The notes beneath the pieces are model-generated. The model had not been told where the DNA came from. It did not search any database and saw only the letters and a program-made list of their open reading frames with translations. Of a DNA stretch of 64,000 nucleotides, positions 17,330 to 26,122 are shown one piece after another; within the stretch, counting starts at the first letter, position 1; each line of letters begins with the position of its first letter. Location of the stretch: NCBI GenBank assembly GCA_041821265.1, contig JBGUEQ010000007.1, forward strand, positions 1-64,000. The letters run 5' to 3'. Made by a program: the position numbers and the translations under genes. The stretch comes from Lachnotalea sp041821265. GTDB taxonomy: Bacteria > Bacillota > Clostridia > Lachnospirales > Lachnospiraceae.

Positions 17330-17401
17330 AATAAATGGAGATAGACAGAGATGTTTAACATACAGACTAGCCAACATAAGGATAAAAGATACAGTTGGTA
17401 A
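17330..17401 (+). pseudogene. Remnant of the 3' end of an ABC exporter gene
   Basis: The DNA ATAAATGG-gat-CAGAGATGT-TTAACaTACAG-CTAGCCAAcATAAG closely matches the last 60 bases of the ABC exporter gene ending at 15794 (ATAAATGG...CAGATGT.TAACcTACAGgCTAGCCAAtATAAG), and similarity continues past that stop (AGATACAG). The corresponding peptide is MFNIQTSQHKDKRYSW. Everything upstream is missing, and the break coincides with the right end of repeat copy C. Only the tail of a paralogous gene is left. Confidence 0.6.
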
Positions 17402-17443
17402 TAAAATAGTTTCAAAGATTAAAAAGCAAAAAGGAAGTGTCTT

Positions 17444-18226
17444 ATGACTAGCATTTATGATTGGTTTGGCTATGAATTGCCAGTAAATGAACGTTATCGT
17501 TTAATAAAAGAAGCTGGATTTGATGGTGTTTTATTATGGTGGAGTGATGGATTTGGTCGTGACGGTTTAGGTCAAAACGATTATCGTAACGGACCTCAAA
17601 TTGCCAGAGAAGCGGGTCTTTTTATAGAAAATATACATACACCTGTCAAAAACCAAAATAAACTTTGGCTGGATAATCTTGAGGGTGAAACCTTAACCGA
17701 TTGCTATTTGCAATGTGTTGAGGATTGTGTTGAATTTGAGATTCCAACAATGGTGGTACACCTGCCAGACGAAGACAATCCATATAACATACTGGGACTA
17801 GATCGAATTAAGAGAATCATTGAAAAAGCAGAACAGTTTGGAGTCAATGTTGCAATGGAGAATTTACGAAACCTTACCAATTTGGCATATGTACTAGAGC
17901 AAATAGACTCCCAACGTATTGGCTTTTGCTATGACTGCGGACACCACTACCACTATTATCCAGATATAGAGCTATTATCCATGTATGGATCTCGTTTAAT
18001 GGCATTACATTTACATGATGATGGCGGAAAATATAATCAACATCGGTTACCCTTTGATGGCACAATTGATTGGTCTACAGCTATGAAAAACATTGCGAAT
18101 ACGGGTTATTCTGGTGCAACTGCAATAGAGGCCATGAATTGGGATTATCAGAATTTATCGGTAAAGGAATTTTTACAAGAAGCATTTAAACGTGCAAAAA
18201 GGCTTGAAGCATTCAGAATTATTTGA
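17444..18226 (+). CDS. Sugar phosphate isomerase/epimerase (xylose-isomerase-like TIM barrel)
   Basis: 260 residues, full length. The AP-endonuclease-2/IolE-like barrel shows expected metal ligands: His in IENIHTPV, Glu in VAMENLR, Asp in CYDCGHHYHY, His in ALHLHDDGG and Glu in TAIEAMNWD. Members isomerise or epimerise keto-sugars and related polyols in the cytoplasm. AAGGAAG precedes the ATG. No kinase or transporter adjoins it, so the substrate remains open. Confidence 0.82.
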   Translation: MTSIYDWFGYELPVNERYRLIKEAGFDGVLLWWSDGFGRDGLGQNDYRNGPQIAREAGLFIENIHTPVKNQNKLWLDNLEGETLTDCYLQCVEDCVEFEIPTMVVHLPDEDNPYNILGLDRIKRIIEKAEQFGVNVAMENLRNLTNLAYVLEQIDSQRIGFCYDCGHHYHYYPDIELLSMYGSRLMALHLHDDGGKYNQHRLPFDGTIDWSTAMKNIANTGYSGATAIEAMNWDYQNLSVKEFLQEAFKRAKRLEAFRII

Positions 18227-18305
18227 TGGTTTTGCTGAGAGATATAATTGTGATTATAGTAATAAAAATATGAAATCTAAAATGAATTGAGAGGATACAG
18301 AGAAT

Positions 18306-18746
18306 ATGCAAATACGAAAAATGCTAATTAATGATTATGACGATGTATATGAATTGTGGATGTCATGTGTGGGAATGGGCTTGAATAATCTGGATGATTC
18401 AAAAGAAGGAATTAATCAATTTTTAAATAAAAACCCAGATACTTGTTTTGTCGCATTAGATAAGGGTAAAATAATTGGAGTCATTATGGTTGGAAATGAT
18501 GGACGTAGGGGTTACATATATCATACAGCAGTAAATCCAGAATATAGAAAACAAGGCATTGGTTCGCAATTAGTGGATGTTTCATTACAAGAATTAAAAA
18601 CTCTTAATATCAATAAAGTGGCATTAGTAGTATTTGACAGAAATAATGAAGGTAATGCTTTTTGGGAACGGAAAGGTTTTATCGAACGAGATGATTTAGT
18701 ATATCGAAATATAACACTTACAGAGATGATAAGAATTGATACTTAA
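18306..18746 (+). CDS. GNAT-family acetyltransferase (YpeA-like)
   Basis: 146 residues. Motif A is YIYHTAVNPEYRKQGIGSQLVDVSL with the RxQGIG acetyl-CoA loop; motif B is VALVVFDRNNEGNAFWERKGF. It starts MQIRKMLINDYDDVYELW, the common YpeA/RimI-like opening. AGAGGA lies about 12 bases before the ATG. Single-domain enzyme, acceptor unknown. Confidence 0.85.
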   Translation: MQIRKMLINDYDDVYELWMSCVGMGLNNLDDSKEGINQFLNKNPDTCFVALDKGKIIGVIMVGNDGRRGYIYHTAVNPEYRKQGIGSQLVDVSLQELKTLNINKVALVVFDRNNEGNAFWERKGFIERDDLVYRNITLTEMIRIDT

Positions 18747-19118
18747 ATACTAGTTTGTATGATAGGGAGTTATTGATAATCGCTATGCATGAGGGAAAAT
18801 AGGATTAATAAAGGTGTGTGTGATTGAATTTATTTTACAAGATGAGAGATATGATGCGAATGTGAAGAGTATGAACTACAAAATTGTAAGAATTAAGACA
18901 GAAAATTATTAGATGTTTTCTGATATGATAAATAGGAAAATAACTGAAGAACTAAGGCAGACTATAGATACTATCCCAAACGATGAAATTGTAGCCTGAC
19001 TTTCTGATCACAATTAATATATTTATGTAATTATAAGTGCAAATATATTAATTGGATAGATTAACCTTATAAATTCCGAAGATCAAGTTAAATATTAAAA
19101 ATCAAAAGGAGCATATCT
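18747..19118 (+). other. Intergenic region with one possible short remnant
   Basis: About 370 bases before the next lipoprotein gene. A short frame near 18913-19000 (FSDMINRKITEELRQTIDTI, then stop) looks like a helix fragment with no start signal. No convincing promoter, hairpin or repeat was found. Confidence 0.3.
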
Positions 19119-20855
19119 ATGAAATCGAAAGTTTATAATGTATTTTTCTTTTTACTATCAATCATTTCACTTAGCGCATGTTCAACGGCTAAGGCAAATT
19201 CAAATCCTAAAAGCGAAGATGTAAGCAATAGCCAAATTATTGATTCTTCAAAAAGCGATTCCACTACCGACACATCTTTTACAGAAGAAAATGTTATTGC
19301 TATTAATGCGTATCGCGCTATTCTTGAAAACGAGGATGCATTTATCAGCATTGATGATAATAATTTAGAATTTTTGCTGAATGATTTTTTAGATATAAAT
19401 GCAAATGACCAAGGCATATATAACGTGGTACATTTTACTGAAATCGATATGGATGGTGATCAAATACAAGAAATGGTGCTTGAATTATGTTTGGGTGATG
19501 CCTCCTATCCAAGTGAATACGAAATTTTACATTATAATAATAACAAGGTTTATGGATACAATTTTGAGTCTCATGGTTTTGAATCCCTGAAAGCAGACGG
19601 AACATATACCTACGAGAACAGTTCTGGTGATGTTGGAATTAATAAAATTATTAATTGGAATTTAAAAGCCACCGAATCGACACTGGCATATTCAATGGAA
19701 AATTCCAATGGAAAAGGAACTTCATATTTCATAAATGACAATTCTGTTGTGAAGAAAGATTTTGATACATTATACAATCAGCAATGTGAAAAAAAAGATG
19801 TTTTATGGTATGAATTTTCAGTAGATAACATATCTGCTATCCGTACCGTTTTTCCGCAAGATGAAAGTGAATTAGCCCTCAATGCGTATAAAGGCGTTGT
19901 ATTAAATGCAGAAAGCTTTGTTGATACAGAGGCAGATGATAATCATGAAATTTTTTTAAATCATTTTTTACAGGATTCAATAAATAATATTATCTATAAA
20001 GTTGCACATTTTTCCATAATTGATATGAATCGAGATCAAATACCAGAATTGGTACTTGAATTATATAATGGAGATTATCCATTTAAATACGAAGTTTTAC
20101 ACTATAATAATGGAAAAGTTTATGGATACAATTTTGTAATTCGTGGTTTTGAAAGCTTGAAGGATGATGGAACGTATATCGGTTCAGGTGGTGCAGAAAT
20201 CTGTTATATCCTTAGGATATTAAACTTTAATCCGACAGGTGTTGAAGAAAAAACTTTGGCTCATTCCGATTATGCTGATAATGGACCGCTTCAGTATTTT
20301 ATTGATGATAATGTTGTTGAAAAAGTAAAATTTGATGAGTTTAATGAACAGCAATCTTGGAAAGATGATGCAAAATGGTATGAATTTTCAGTAAACAATA
20401 TTAAAGATAAAATCAGTTTTGATTTAGATAATGCACAAATATTTGCTGTAGCCACTAATACTGATAACTATTATGGAACATGGGTAGTAAAGAATGTAAT
20501 TGGTCGGCTACCTGCTGCAAACTCAAATGCTGGAATTGAGGACAGCGACAAAGGTCAAAATCTTATCGGGACCAGTCTTAATTTTTCGGCAGATCAAGCG
20601 GTTGTTATAGATGACGAGACTGCCGTATCTACGCTAACTATTAATAGTCCAGAGTTTAAAGAATTTTCAATATCAAGCAGTGAATTTCAATCATCTTACT
20701 CAATCAGCTTTGATACATTAGGAATTGAAACCGATTCTGTGACAAAAGTAATGATATATGGACAGTCTGATGATGGGGCTGAGTTTATAATGAAGGATAG
20801 TAACACTATTATTATGATTGTGGGCAACGTCCTGTTTGAACTTGTTCGGCAATAA
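19119..20855 (+). CDS. Secreted lipoprotein with a duplicated domain
   Basis: 578 residues. A lipoprotein signal peptide ends at the lipobox LSAC (Cys about residue 21), followed by a Ser/Asn-rich linker. Two homologous modules of about 175 residues follow (about 60-245 and 252-425). Each runs NAY...LxNxFL, a 'DMDGDQIQEMVLEL' or 'DMNRDQIPELVLEL' calcium-loop-like strand, EILHYNNxKVYGYNF, GFESLKxDGTY, and WYEFSVDNI. The C-terminal 120 residues form a different domain beginning YYGTWVVKN. It is probably anchored outside the membrane. Function unknown; the EF-hand-like loops suggest metal binding. AAAAGGAG precedes the start. Confidence 0.75.
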   Translation: MKSKVYNVFFFLLSIISLSACSTAKANSNPKSEDVSNSQIIDSSKSDSTTDTSFTEENVIAINAYRAILENEDAFISIDDNNLEFLLNDFLDINANDQGIYNVVHFTEIDMDGDQIQEMVLELCLGDASYPSEYEILHYNNNKVYGYNFESHGFESLKADGTYTYENSSGDVGINKIINWNLKATESTLAYSMENSNGKGTSYFINDNSVVKKDFDTLYNQQCEKKDVLWYEFSVDNISAIRTVFPQDESELALNAYKGVVLNAESFVDTEADDNHEIFLNHFLQDSINNIIYKVAHFSIIDMNRDQIPELVLELYNGDYPFKYEVLHYNNGKVYGYNFVIRGFESLKDDGTYIGSGGAEICYILRILNFNPTGVEEKTLAHSDYADNGPLQYFIDDNVVEKVKFDEFNEQQSWKDDAKWYEFSVNNIKDKISFDLDNAQIFAVATNTDNYYGTWVVKNVIGRLPAANSNAGIEDSDKGQNLIGTSLNFSADQAVVIDDETAVSTLTINSPEFKEFSISSSEFQSSYSISFDTLGIETDSVTKVMIYGQSDDGAEFIMKDSNTIIMIVGNVLFELVRQ

Positions 20856-20907
20856 GTCTAGAACATTCAATTACGTTTAGTACATATATCTGAGTGTAGT
20901 ATAAATA

Positions 20908-21202
20908 ACATTTGAGACGCTAAAAAGAGAATTTGAAGAAAGAATTGTATGCGAAGATAGAAGTGGATAATTTGCTAGCAGTAGGGGATGTCTTTTTCCC
21001 GTGGGGAAATAAGCCATGCCACCAAATATGTTTTTATTATAAGATACAGTTACTTGAAAATAATATAATTCCTCTAGATGGTGTTTTTCAAGGATATGAT
21101 GAAACAGATAATAAACGCATTGAATTAGATTTTTGTTGGGTTCCTCTGAAAGAATTGAGTCTTCATTCTTATCGGGATAAGCATTTTGAGAACTGTCTTT
21201 TT
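20908..21202 (+). pseudogene. NUDIX hydrolase remnant (frameshifted and 5' truncated)
   Basis: At 20911-20940 one frame encodes FETLKREFEE, the core of a NUDIX box (REFxEE). The next frame continues LYAKIEVDNLLAVGDVFF, then PCHQICFYYK and LDFCWVPLKEL, the usual NUDIX C-terminal strands. One extra base near 20941 separates them. The N-terminal half and the GG(x)5E part of the box are missing. The frame then runs without a stop into an alpha/beta hydrolase fragment, which makes a misleading long open frame starting at TTG 20933. Confidence 0.65.
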
Positions 21203-21526
21203 CAATCACCCATTGTAAATATGGAATATCTCATGCAGCAGATGTATATATGGTTTCATATATCGGAAGAACAACTTAGAAGTCAGGGAGAAATTGAGAC
21301 TCCTATTGAAACAATGTCCTGGCAATATTGTGTGTATGTAAAAGAACATCCCATCGACAAGTGGACTACTCCAACACATATTTTATATGGAGCAAAAGAC
21401 AATCTGCAAAGTCGTAGAGTTATTGATGACTTTGTAAGTGAATTTAATTGTCAGCTTACTGTTTCAGAAACCAGTGAGCATCCGTTTATGGATGAAAAAG
21501 ATGGAATAATCGTTGCAACATGGATA
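21203..21526 (+). pseudogene. Alpha/beta hydrolase C-terminal remnant fused in frame
   Basis: About 108 residues: SPIVNMEYLMQQMYIWFHIS, EETMSW-like IETMSWQYCVYVKEHPI, DKWTTPTHILYGAKDNL, then QLTVSETSEHPFMDE. The THILYGxxDN strand with the acid residue, and the terminal His in SEHPF, are the C-terminal catalytic half of a clostridial alpha/beta hydrolase. The nucleophile-elbow half (GxSxG) is absent. It is joined upstream to a NUDIX fragment and downstream to phzF without an intervening stop, so it is a deletion product, not a working enzyme. Confidence 0.65.
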
Positions 21527-21565
21527 ATGGTTCCATTACTTATAATGGAGAATAAAGGAGATAAA

Positions 21566-22435
21566 TTGAAAATAAAAGCTTATAAGAATAATACATTTGC
21601 GAAAACAATGGATGGAGGGAATCCAGCTGGGGTGGTTTTAGATGCAGACTTACTCTCAGAAGATAATATGAAGATGATTGCTGGTATTTTTGGATTTAGT
21701 GAAACTGCTTTTATAATGAAATCTGATGTTGCAGATTTTAAAGTTCGGTTTTTTACACCAAATGAAGAAGTGGATTTTTGTGGACATGCAACAGTAGGAA
21801 CATATTCTGTGTTGTTGAGTAAAGGCCTTATTAGACCAGGAAAATATACACAAGAGACGAAGGCCGGAATCTTAAGTGTTGAGGTTAAGAAAGACACAAC
21901 CATAATAATGAATCAAACACTACCAATATTTTGTGAAGTACTTGATGTAGAAGAAATTGCAGATTCCTTAAATACTTCAGTAGATAATATAAATACAGAT
22001 ATACCGATACAGATTGTTACAACAGGGCTTAGGGATATTATGGTTCCTATTAAAACAATTGATATCCTTAATAAGATCAAACCAGATTTTGATAAAGTAG
22101 CTGAAATAAGCAAGAAATATAAAGTAGTTGGATATCATATGTTCACGCTTGATTCGCTTTATCGTTCTAATGCTTATTGTAGAAATCTTGCACCACTCTA
22201 CGGCATACCTGAAGAATCAGCAACGGGAACTTCAAATGGTGCGTTAGCATGCTACCTATTTAAACAAGGTGTTTTGAGCGCAAAAAACTGTGAACATATG
22301 ATTTTTGAACAAGGTTATTCTATGAATTTACCATCGGAAATAATTGTTTCATTAAGTGTTGTGGCTAATGAAATCAAAGAGGTAAAAGTTGGAGGGAAAG
22401 CACTAAATCTATGTGAAGTAGTGATTGAAATATAA
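21566..22435 (+). CDS. PhzF-family phenazine-biosynthesis-like isomerase/epimerase
   Basis: 289 residues when started at the TTG at 21566, chosen because AAAGGAG lies 5 bases upstream and the homology begins there (KIKAYKNNTFA). PhzF signatures: GGNPAGVVLDA, FGFSETAFI with the catalytic Glu, RFFTPNEEVDFCGHATVG, and ESATGTSNGALACYL. The fold is diaminopimelate-epimerase-like; PhzF proteins catalyse proton shifts on small metabolites, and most are not phenazine-related. The frame is open 211 codons further upstream, but that part consists of NUDIX and hydrolase remnants. Substrate unknown. Confidence 0.8.
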   Translation: MKIKAYKNNTFAKTMDGGNPAGVVLDADLLSEDNMKMIAGIFGFSETAFIMKSDVADFKVRFFTPNEEVDFCGHATVGTYSVLLSKGLIRPGKYTQETKAGILSVEVKKDTTIIMNQTLPIFCEVLDVEEIADSLNTSVDNINTDIPIQIVTTGLRDIMVPIKTIDILNKIKPDFDKVAEISKKYKVVGYHMFTLDSLYRSNAYCRNLAPLYGIPEESATGTSNGALACYLFKQGVLSAKNCEHMIFEQGYSMNLPSEIIVSLSVVANEIKEVKVGGKALNLCEVVIEI

Positions 22436-22480
22436 CTTCTTGAGGATGTCCCCCGCCTCTTACACGAAAAAGTATTCAAG

Positions 22481-22517
22481 ACAAATAAGGTTACGTGCTC
22501 AAAGCACACTTATTTGT
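22481..22517 (+). terminator. Hairpin between phzF-like and GNAT genes
   Basis: ACAAATAAG at 22481-22489 pairs with CTTATTTGT at 22509-22517, with an inner GTGCT/AAGCAC-type stem. No T-run follows, so terminator strength is uncertain; it lies 45 bases past the phzF stop. Confidence 0.45.
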
Positions 22518-22549
22518 GGCTTGAGCAAACGAAAGGAATGAATATAAAG

Positions 22550-23131
22550 ATGAAACATTTAGGAACAGAAACACTTGAAACAAAAAGGTTGATACTTCGT
22601 CGATTTACAATGGAAGATACCAACGCTATGTACAAAAACTGGGCAAGTGACCCTGAGGTTACGAAATATTTAACGTGGCCACACCACGAAACGGTTGAAG
22701 TAAGTCATACGGTATTGACTGATTGGACTGGCCTATACAGTAAAGATGATTATTACCAGTGGGCTATCGTTATAAAAGAAAATTTGGATGAGCCAATTGG
22801 AAGTATAGCTGTTGTTCATAAAGATGATGAGATAGAAATGGTACATATTGGATATTGCATAGGAAAAAGATGGTGGAAACAAGGAATTACAACGGAAGCT
22901 TTCGCAGCATTGATAAAGTTCTTTTTTGAAGAAGTTGGTGTCAATCGAATCGAGTCACGCCATGATCCAAAGAATCCAAATTCGGGAAAAGTAATGATGA
23001 AATGTGGATTGATATATGAAGGAACACATCGTGAAGCAGATTGGAATAATCAGGGGAGATGTGACGCTTCCATTTATGCCATATTAGCCAAAGATTTCAG
23101 GCTAAATGTTTTTCAAGAAAATAGAAATTAA
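22550..23131 (+). CDS. GNAT-family acetyltransferase (RimJ/RimL-like)
   Basis: 193 residues from the ATG at 22550 (GAAAGGA about 12 bases upstream; ATG 22538 would leave no spacing). ETKRLILRRFTMEDTNAMYKNW is the classic RimJ/RimL opening, VHIGYCIGKRWWKQGITTEAF is the acetyl-CoA loop, and RIESRHDPKNPNSGKVMMKCG is motif B. It is the last gene before the promoter of the ABC and deaminase cluster. Acceptor unknown. Confidence 0.85.
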   Translation: MKHLGTETLETKRLILRRFTMEDTNAMYKNWASDPEVTKYLTWPHHETVEVSHTVLTDWTGLYSKDDYYQWAIVIKENLDEPIGSIAVVHKDDEIEMVHIGYCIGKRWWKQGITTEAFAALIKFFFEEVGVNRIESRHDPKNPNSGKVMMKCGLIYEGTHREADWNNQGRCDASIYAILAKDFRLNVFQENRN

Positions 23132-23187
23132 AATTATGTCTATGATATGGAATAAAGGTTGCTAATGCTTGAACAGAATAACTAAAA

Positions 23188-23240
23188 CGCACAAAAATCG
23201 ACAATATTCATCATATTATCGTTGATTTTTGTGCGCTTTA
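23188..23240 (+). terminator. Rho-independent terminator (long stem)
   Basis: CGCACAAAAATC at 23188-23199 pairs with GATTTTTGTGCG at 23224-23235, with partial further pairing inside (ACAAT/ATCGTT), followed by CTTTA. It closes the upstream accessory transcript and overlaps the -35 region of the next promoter. Confidence 0.65.
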
Positions 23241-23249
23241 TGATATACT
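23222..23249 (+). promoter_or_regulatory. Predicted sigma-A promoter of the M20/ABC/deaminase cluster
   Basis: TTGATT (-35, 23222-23227), 16-base spacer, TATACT (-10, 23244-23249), about 50 bases before the first start codon. The -35 lies in the descending arm of the preceding terminator. No purine-riboswitch-like sequence is seen in the leader. Confidence 0.5.
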
Positions 23250-23301
23250 ATAGTTCATAAGGTTGTATAGTAATAAATATTTAAGTGATAAGGAATAATG
23301 T

Positions 23302-24564
23302 ATGACAAAAAAAGATTTATTAAATTACATAGATAAATGCAAGGAAGAGTTGAGAGTGCAAGGGCGCATTCTATTTGCAACACCTGAAGTAGGGTTTTGT
23401 GAAGAGGATACCGTGGAAATCATCACTTCCTTTTTTGATGCGTATAATATTAAATATGAGAAGAATATCAGTAAAACTGGAATAAGAGTAACGTTAGGAA
23501 GTGGGGATGGATATCATATCGGAGTACTTGCCGATATGGATGCATTAATCGTACAAGGATCGGATGGACCTATGAAAATCCATTCCTGCGGGCATAGTGT
23601 ACAGGTCACAATGTTAATGGCACTTGCATTAGTCTTTCGTAAAAGTAATTTTCTAGAGGAAGTAAATGGTAAAATTACATTTCTTTTTACCCCAGCCGAA
23701 GAATTTATTTGTCTCGAGGATCGAAAGCAATTAATTGCTTCAGGTGATATTAAATATCCTTCTGGAAAGCAAGATATGATTTCAAAAGGAATGTTTGATG
23801 ATATTAATTGTGTTTTATCCGCTCATATCAATGGAGAAGTGGGAAAAGTTTTTGATGTAAATTCAACGTTAGCTGGTTTTATGAGAAAACAAGTTGTGTT
23901 TCATGGAAAAGCAGCACATTCAGGCGCTGCGCCACACCTTGGGCTTAATGCATTACATGGAGCAACGCTTGCGATCAGTGGTTTGTCTTTTATAAAAGAT
24001 CAATTTCCATATGAAGACGGAGTACGCTTGTATCCCATAATTACCAAAGGTGGATTGTCTACGAATGCAATTCCAGATGAGGCAGTTATTGAATCTGACT
24101 TACGTGCTAATGATATAGAAACATTGTTGGAATTAGAAAAACGTTTTGACCGTTGTGTTACATCATGTGCAGAAGCGGTTGGACTTACCTGTGACATTTT
24201 GAATACTACGGGATATATGCCATTAAAGCAGTCAGAAGAAATAAACCATGTAGTATATGAAAATATGAAGCTTTACTGTAGCGAAAATGAGATTATTCAC
24301 AATGTAATATCAGGTGCAGCAGGTGATGTGGGCGATATAGGATATTTAATACCAACCATTCAATTTGGTTTTTCGGGTATGAAGGGAAGAATTCATAGCA
24401 GTGAATTTCAAATTGTAGAAGAAGATTTTGTTTATGGCGACGTAATAAAAGTAATGGCAGGAACGATTTACGATTTATTGAAGTTTCCAAACTATCAAGT
24501 AAAGAATCCTTCGTATAAAGAACAAAAAGAATTTTATTTAAAAAACTGGTTACACGAATTATAG
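23302..24564 (+). CDS. M20-family metallo-amidohydrolase (AbgB/IAA-amidohydrolase-like)
   Basis: 420 residues. Dimetal ligands are recognisable: Asp in GVLADMDAL, Cys-Gly-His in IHSCGHS, the Glu-Glu pair in FTPAEEF, His in LSAHINGE and His in GRIHSSEF; the dimerisation domain contains GKAAHSGAAPHLGLNAL. The position after CGH is Ser where M20D enzymes usually have Asp. The enzyme hydrolyses an N-acyl amino acid or similar amide. It is the first gene of a long + strand cluster, 15 bases before an ABC ATPase gene, so it probably acts on the imported compound or a conjugate of it. Confidence 0.83.
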   Translation: MTKKDLLNYIDKCKEELRVQGRILFATPEVGFCEEDTVEIITSFFDAYNIKYEKNISKTGIRVTLGSGDGYHIGVLADMDALIVQGSDGPMKIHSCGHSVQVTMLMALALVFRKSNFLEEVNGKITFLFTPAEEFICLEDRKQLIASGDIKYPSGKQDMISKGMFDDINCVLSAHINGEVGKVFDVNSTLAGFMRKQVVFHGKAAHSGAAPHLGLNALHGATLAISGLSFIKDQFPYEDGVRLYPIITKGGLSTNAIPDEAVIESDLRANDIETLLELEKRFDRCVTSCAEAVGLTCDILNTTGYMPLKQSEEINHVVYENMKLYCSENEIIHNVISGAAGDVGDIGYLIPTIQFGFSGMKGRIHSSEFQIVEEDFVYGDVIKVMAGTIYDLLKFPNYQVKNPSYKEQKEFYLKNWLHEL

Positions 24565-24579
24565 ATGTGAGAGGTTACT

Positions 24580-26121
24580 ATGGAAAGAGAAATTTTAAAA
24601 GTAGAAGATTTGACAAAAATTTATACAGGTGGAACATTAGCCAATTATAAAGTTAATTTTAGCGCAAATGAAGGTGAAATACACGCACTGGTAGGTGAAA
24701 ATGGTGCTGGAAAATCCACATTAATGAAAATGTTATTTGGGTTGGAAGAGGTTACGGAAGGTAAGATTTATCTGTATGGAAAAGAGGTAAGTTTTCATTC
24801 CAGTAAAGAAGCCATCAATGCCGGTATTGGAATGGTTCCACAGCATATGATGTTAGTTCCGTCACTTACGGTGGCAGAAAATCTGACTCTTGGTATTGCA
24901 CCAAAGAAATTTGGATTTGTAGATCACAAAAAATGTATCGAAGAAACCAATACAATATCAGAAAAATACAATTTAAATGTGGATGCTGAAAAGTTGGTTA
25001 GAGATATTTCTGTGGGTATGAAGCAGAAATTAGAAATTCTTAAAACTATGTACCGTGGAGCGAAAATAATAATTCTTGATGAACCAACGGCGGTTTTGGC
25101 ACCACAAGAAACAGAAGAACTTTTCGAACAACTTTTGAACCTTAAAAAAGAAGGATACACTATTCTTTTCATTTCTCACAAATTGAATGAAGTTAAGTTT
25201 TTATGTGATAGATTAACTGTTTTAAAGGGCGGACGATCTGTCGGTACGTATCAAGTGTCAGATGTTTCAGTGGAGCAAATTTCAAATTTAATGGTTGGTC
25301 ATGATATTTCGTTGAATTACGATAAAGAAGAAGTGGAAATAGGAAAAAGTATTTTAAAAGTTCAAGATATTTCCTATACAGATAAATTCGGAACAAAGAA
25401 ACTAGATCATGTTTTCTTTTCCTTAAAGGCGGGAGAAGTATTGGGAATTGCTGGAATTGAAGGAAATGGGCAAAAAGAAGCTATGGACGTAATTACTGGT
25501 AATATGAAACCCGATGAAGGTGTTGTCTTATACAAAGAGAAGGATTTAACAAAGTGTAGTGTTCGTAAAATTCGAGAACTTGGAATTAGTCATATTTCAG
25601 AAGATAGAAGTACGGACGGATGTGCCATGAATATGAGTGTCGAAGATAATTTAATTGCAACTAATTTAAAGAAATTTTCAAATAAATTCAGTATTTTAGA
25701 TAATAAAGCAATTGAAGAGTATTGTGACTATTGTATTGATGAATTTAAAGTAAAAACGATGAGTAAGAAAACTTCAATGAAAAGTCTGTCCGGAGGTAAT
25801 ATTCAAAAAGCAATTGTTGCTAGAGAATTTACCGATCAGGCTGATGTCATTGTTTTGAATCATCCCACTAGAGGGGTTGATATAGGTGCAGAAGAATTTA
25901 TCCATAAAAAAATCTTACATATGCGTGCGCAAGGAAATTCTATGATTTTAGTAAGCGCAGATTTGACCGAACTTATGGCATTAAGTGATCGTATCATTGT
26001 GTTTTGCGAAGGTCATGTAGTTGGCGCAGTGGATGACGTTGCACATACAACGGAAGAAGAACTTGGTTATTACATGCTTGGATTAAAAGAAGATGCAAAA
26101 GAAAAGTTAAGGGAGGAATAA
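24580..26121 (+). CDS. BMP-type nucleoside/simple-sugar ABC importer, ATP-binding protein (two NBDs)
   Basis: 513 residues, tandem ATPase domains as in NupO/YufO and RbsA. Domain 1: Walker A GENGAGKST, signature SVGMKQKLEILK, Walker B IIILDEPTAVL. Domain 2: degenerate Walker A GIEGNGQKEAMDV, signature LSGGNIQKAIVAREF and VIVLNHPTRGVDIG, the usual asymmetric pattern of this branch. The SVGMKQK signature is characteristic of the nucleoside-importer subgroup. It is followed 1 base later by the first permease, and with the next three genes makes a complete importer. Confidence 0.92.
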   Translation: MEREILKVEDLTKIYTGGTLANYKVNFSANEGEIHALVGENGAGKSTLMKMLFGLEEVTEGKIYLYGKEVSFHSSKEAINAGIGMVPQHMMLVPSLTVAENLTLGIAPKKFGFVDHKKCIEETNTISEKYNLNVDAEKLVRDISVGMKQKLEILKTMYRGAKIIILDEPTAVLAPQETEELFEQLLNLKKEGYTILFISHKLNEVKFLCDRLTVLKGGRSVGTYQVSDVSVEQISNLMVGHDISLNYDKEEVEIGKSILKVQDISYTDKFGTKKLDHVFFSLKAGEVLGIAGIEGNGQKEAMDVITGNMKPDEGVVLYKEKDLTKCSVRKIRELGISHISEDRSTDGCAMNMSVEDNLIATNLKKFSNKFSILDNKAIEEYCDYCIDEFKVKTMSKKTSMKSLSGGNIQKAIVAREFTDQADVIVLNHPTRGVDIGAEEFIHKKILHMRAQGNSMILVSADLTELMALSDRIIVFCEGHVVGAVDDVAHTTEEELGYYMLGLKEDAKEKLREE

Positions 26122-26122
26122 A

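Noticed and set aside
20933..22435. A single 500-residue NUDIX-hydrolase-PhzF fusion enzyme
   Set aside because: The first two parts are incomplete halves lacking catalytic motifs, a frameshift breaks the NUDIX box, and phzF has its own ribosome site; treated as two remnants plus phzF.
1..22500. A chromosomal integron cassette array
   Set aside because: Genes are single + strand units, but the intergenic repeats do not separate every gene, differ in orientation, lack the R''/R' attC core pattern, and no IntI-type gene is present.
23132..23301. Purine or other riboswitch before the nucleoside-type importer cluster
   Set aside because: The leader from the predicted promoter is only about 50 bases long and lacks the conserved aptamer cores I know.
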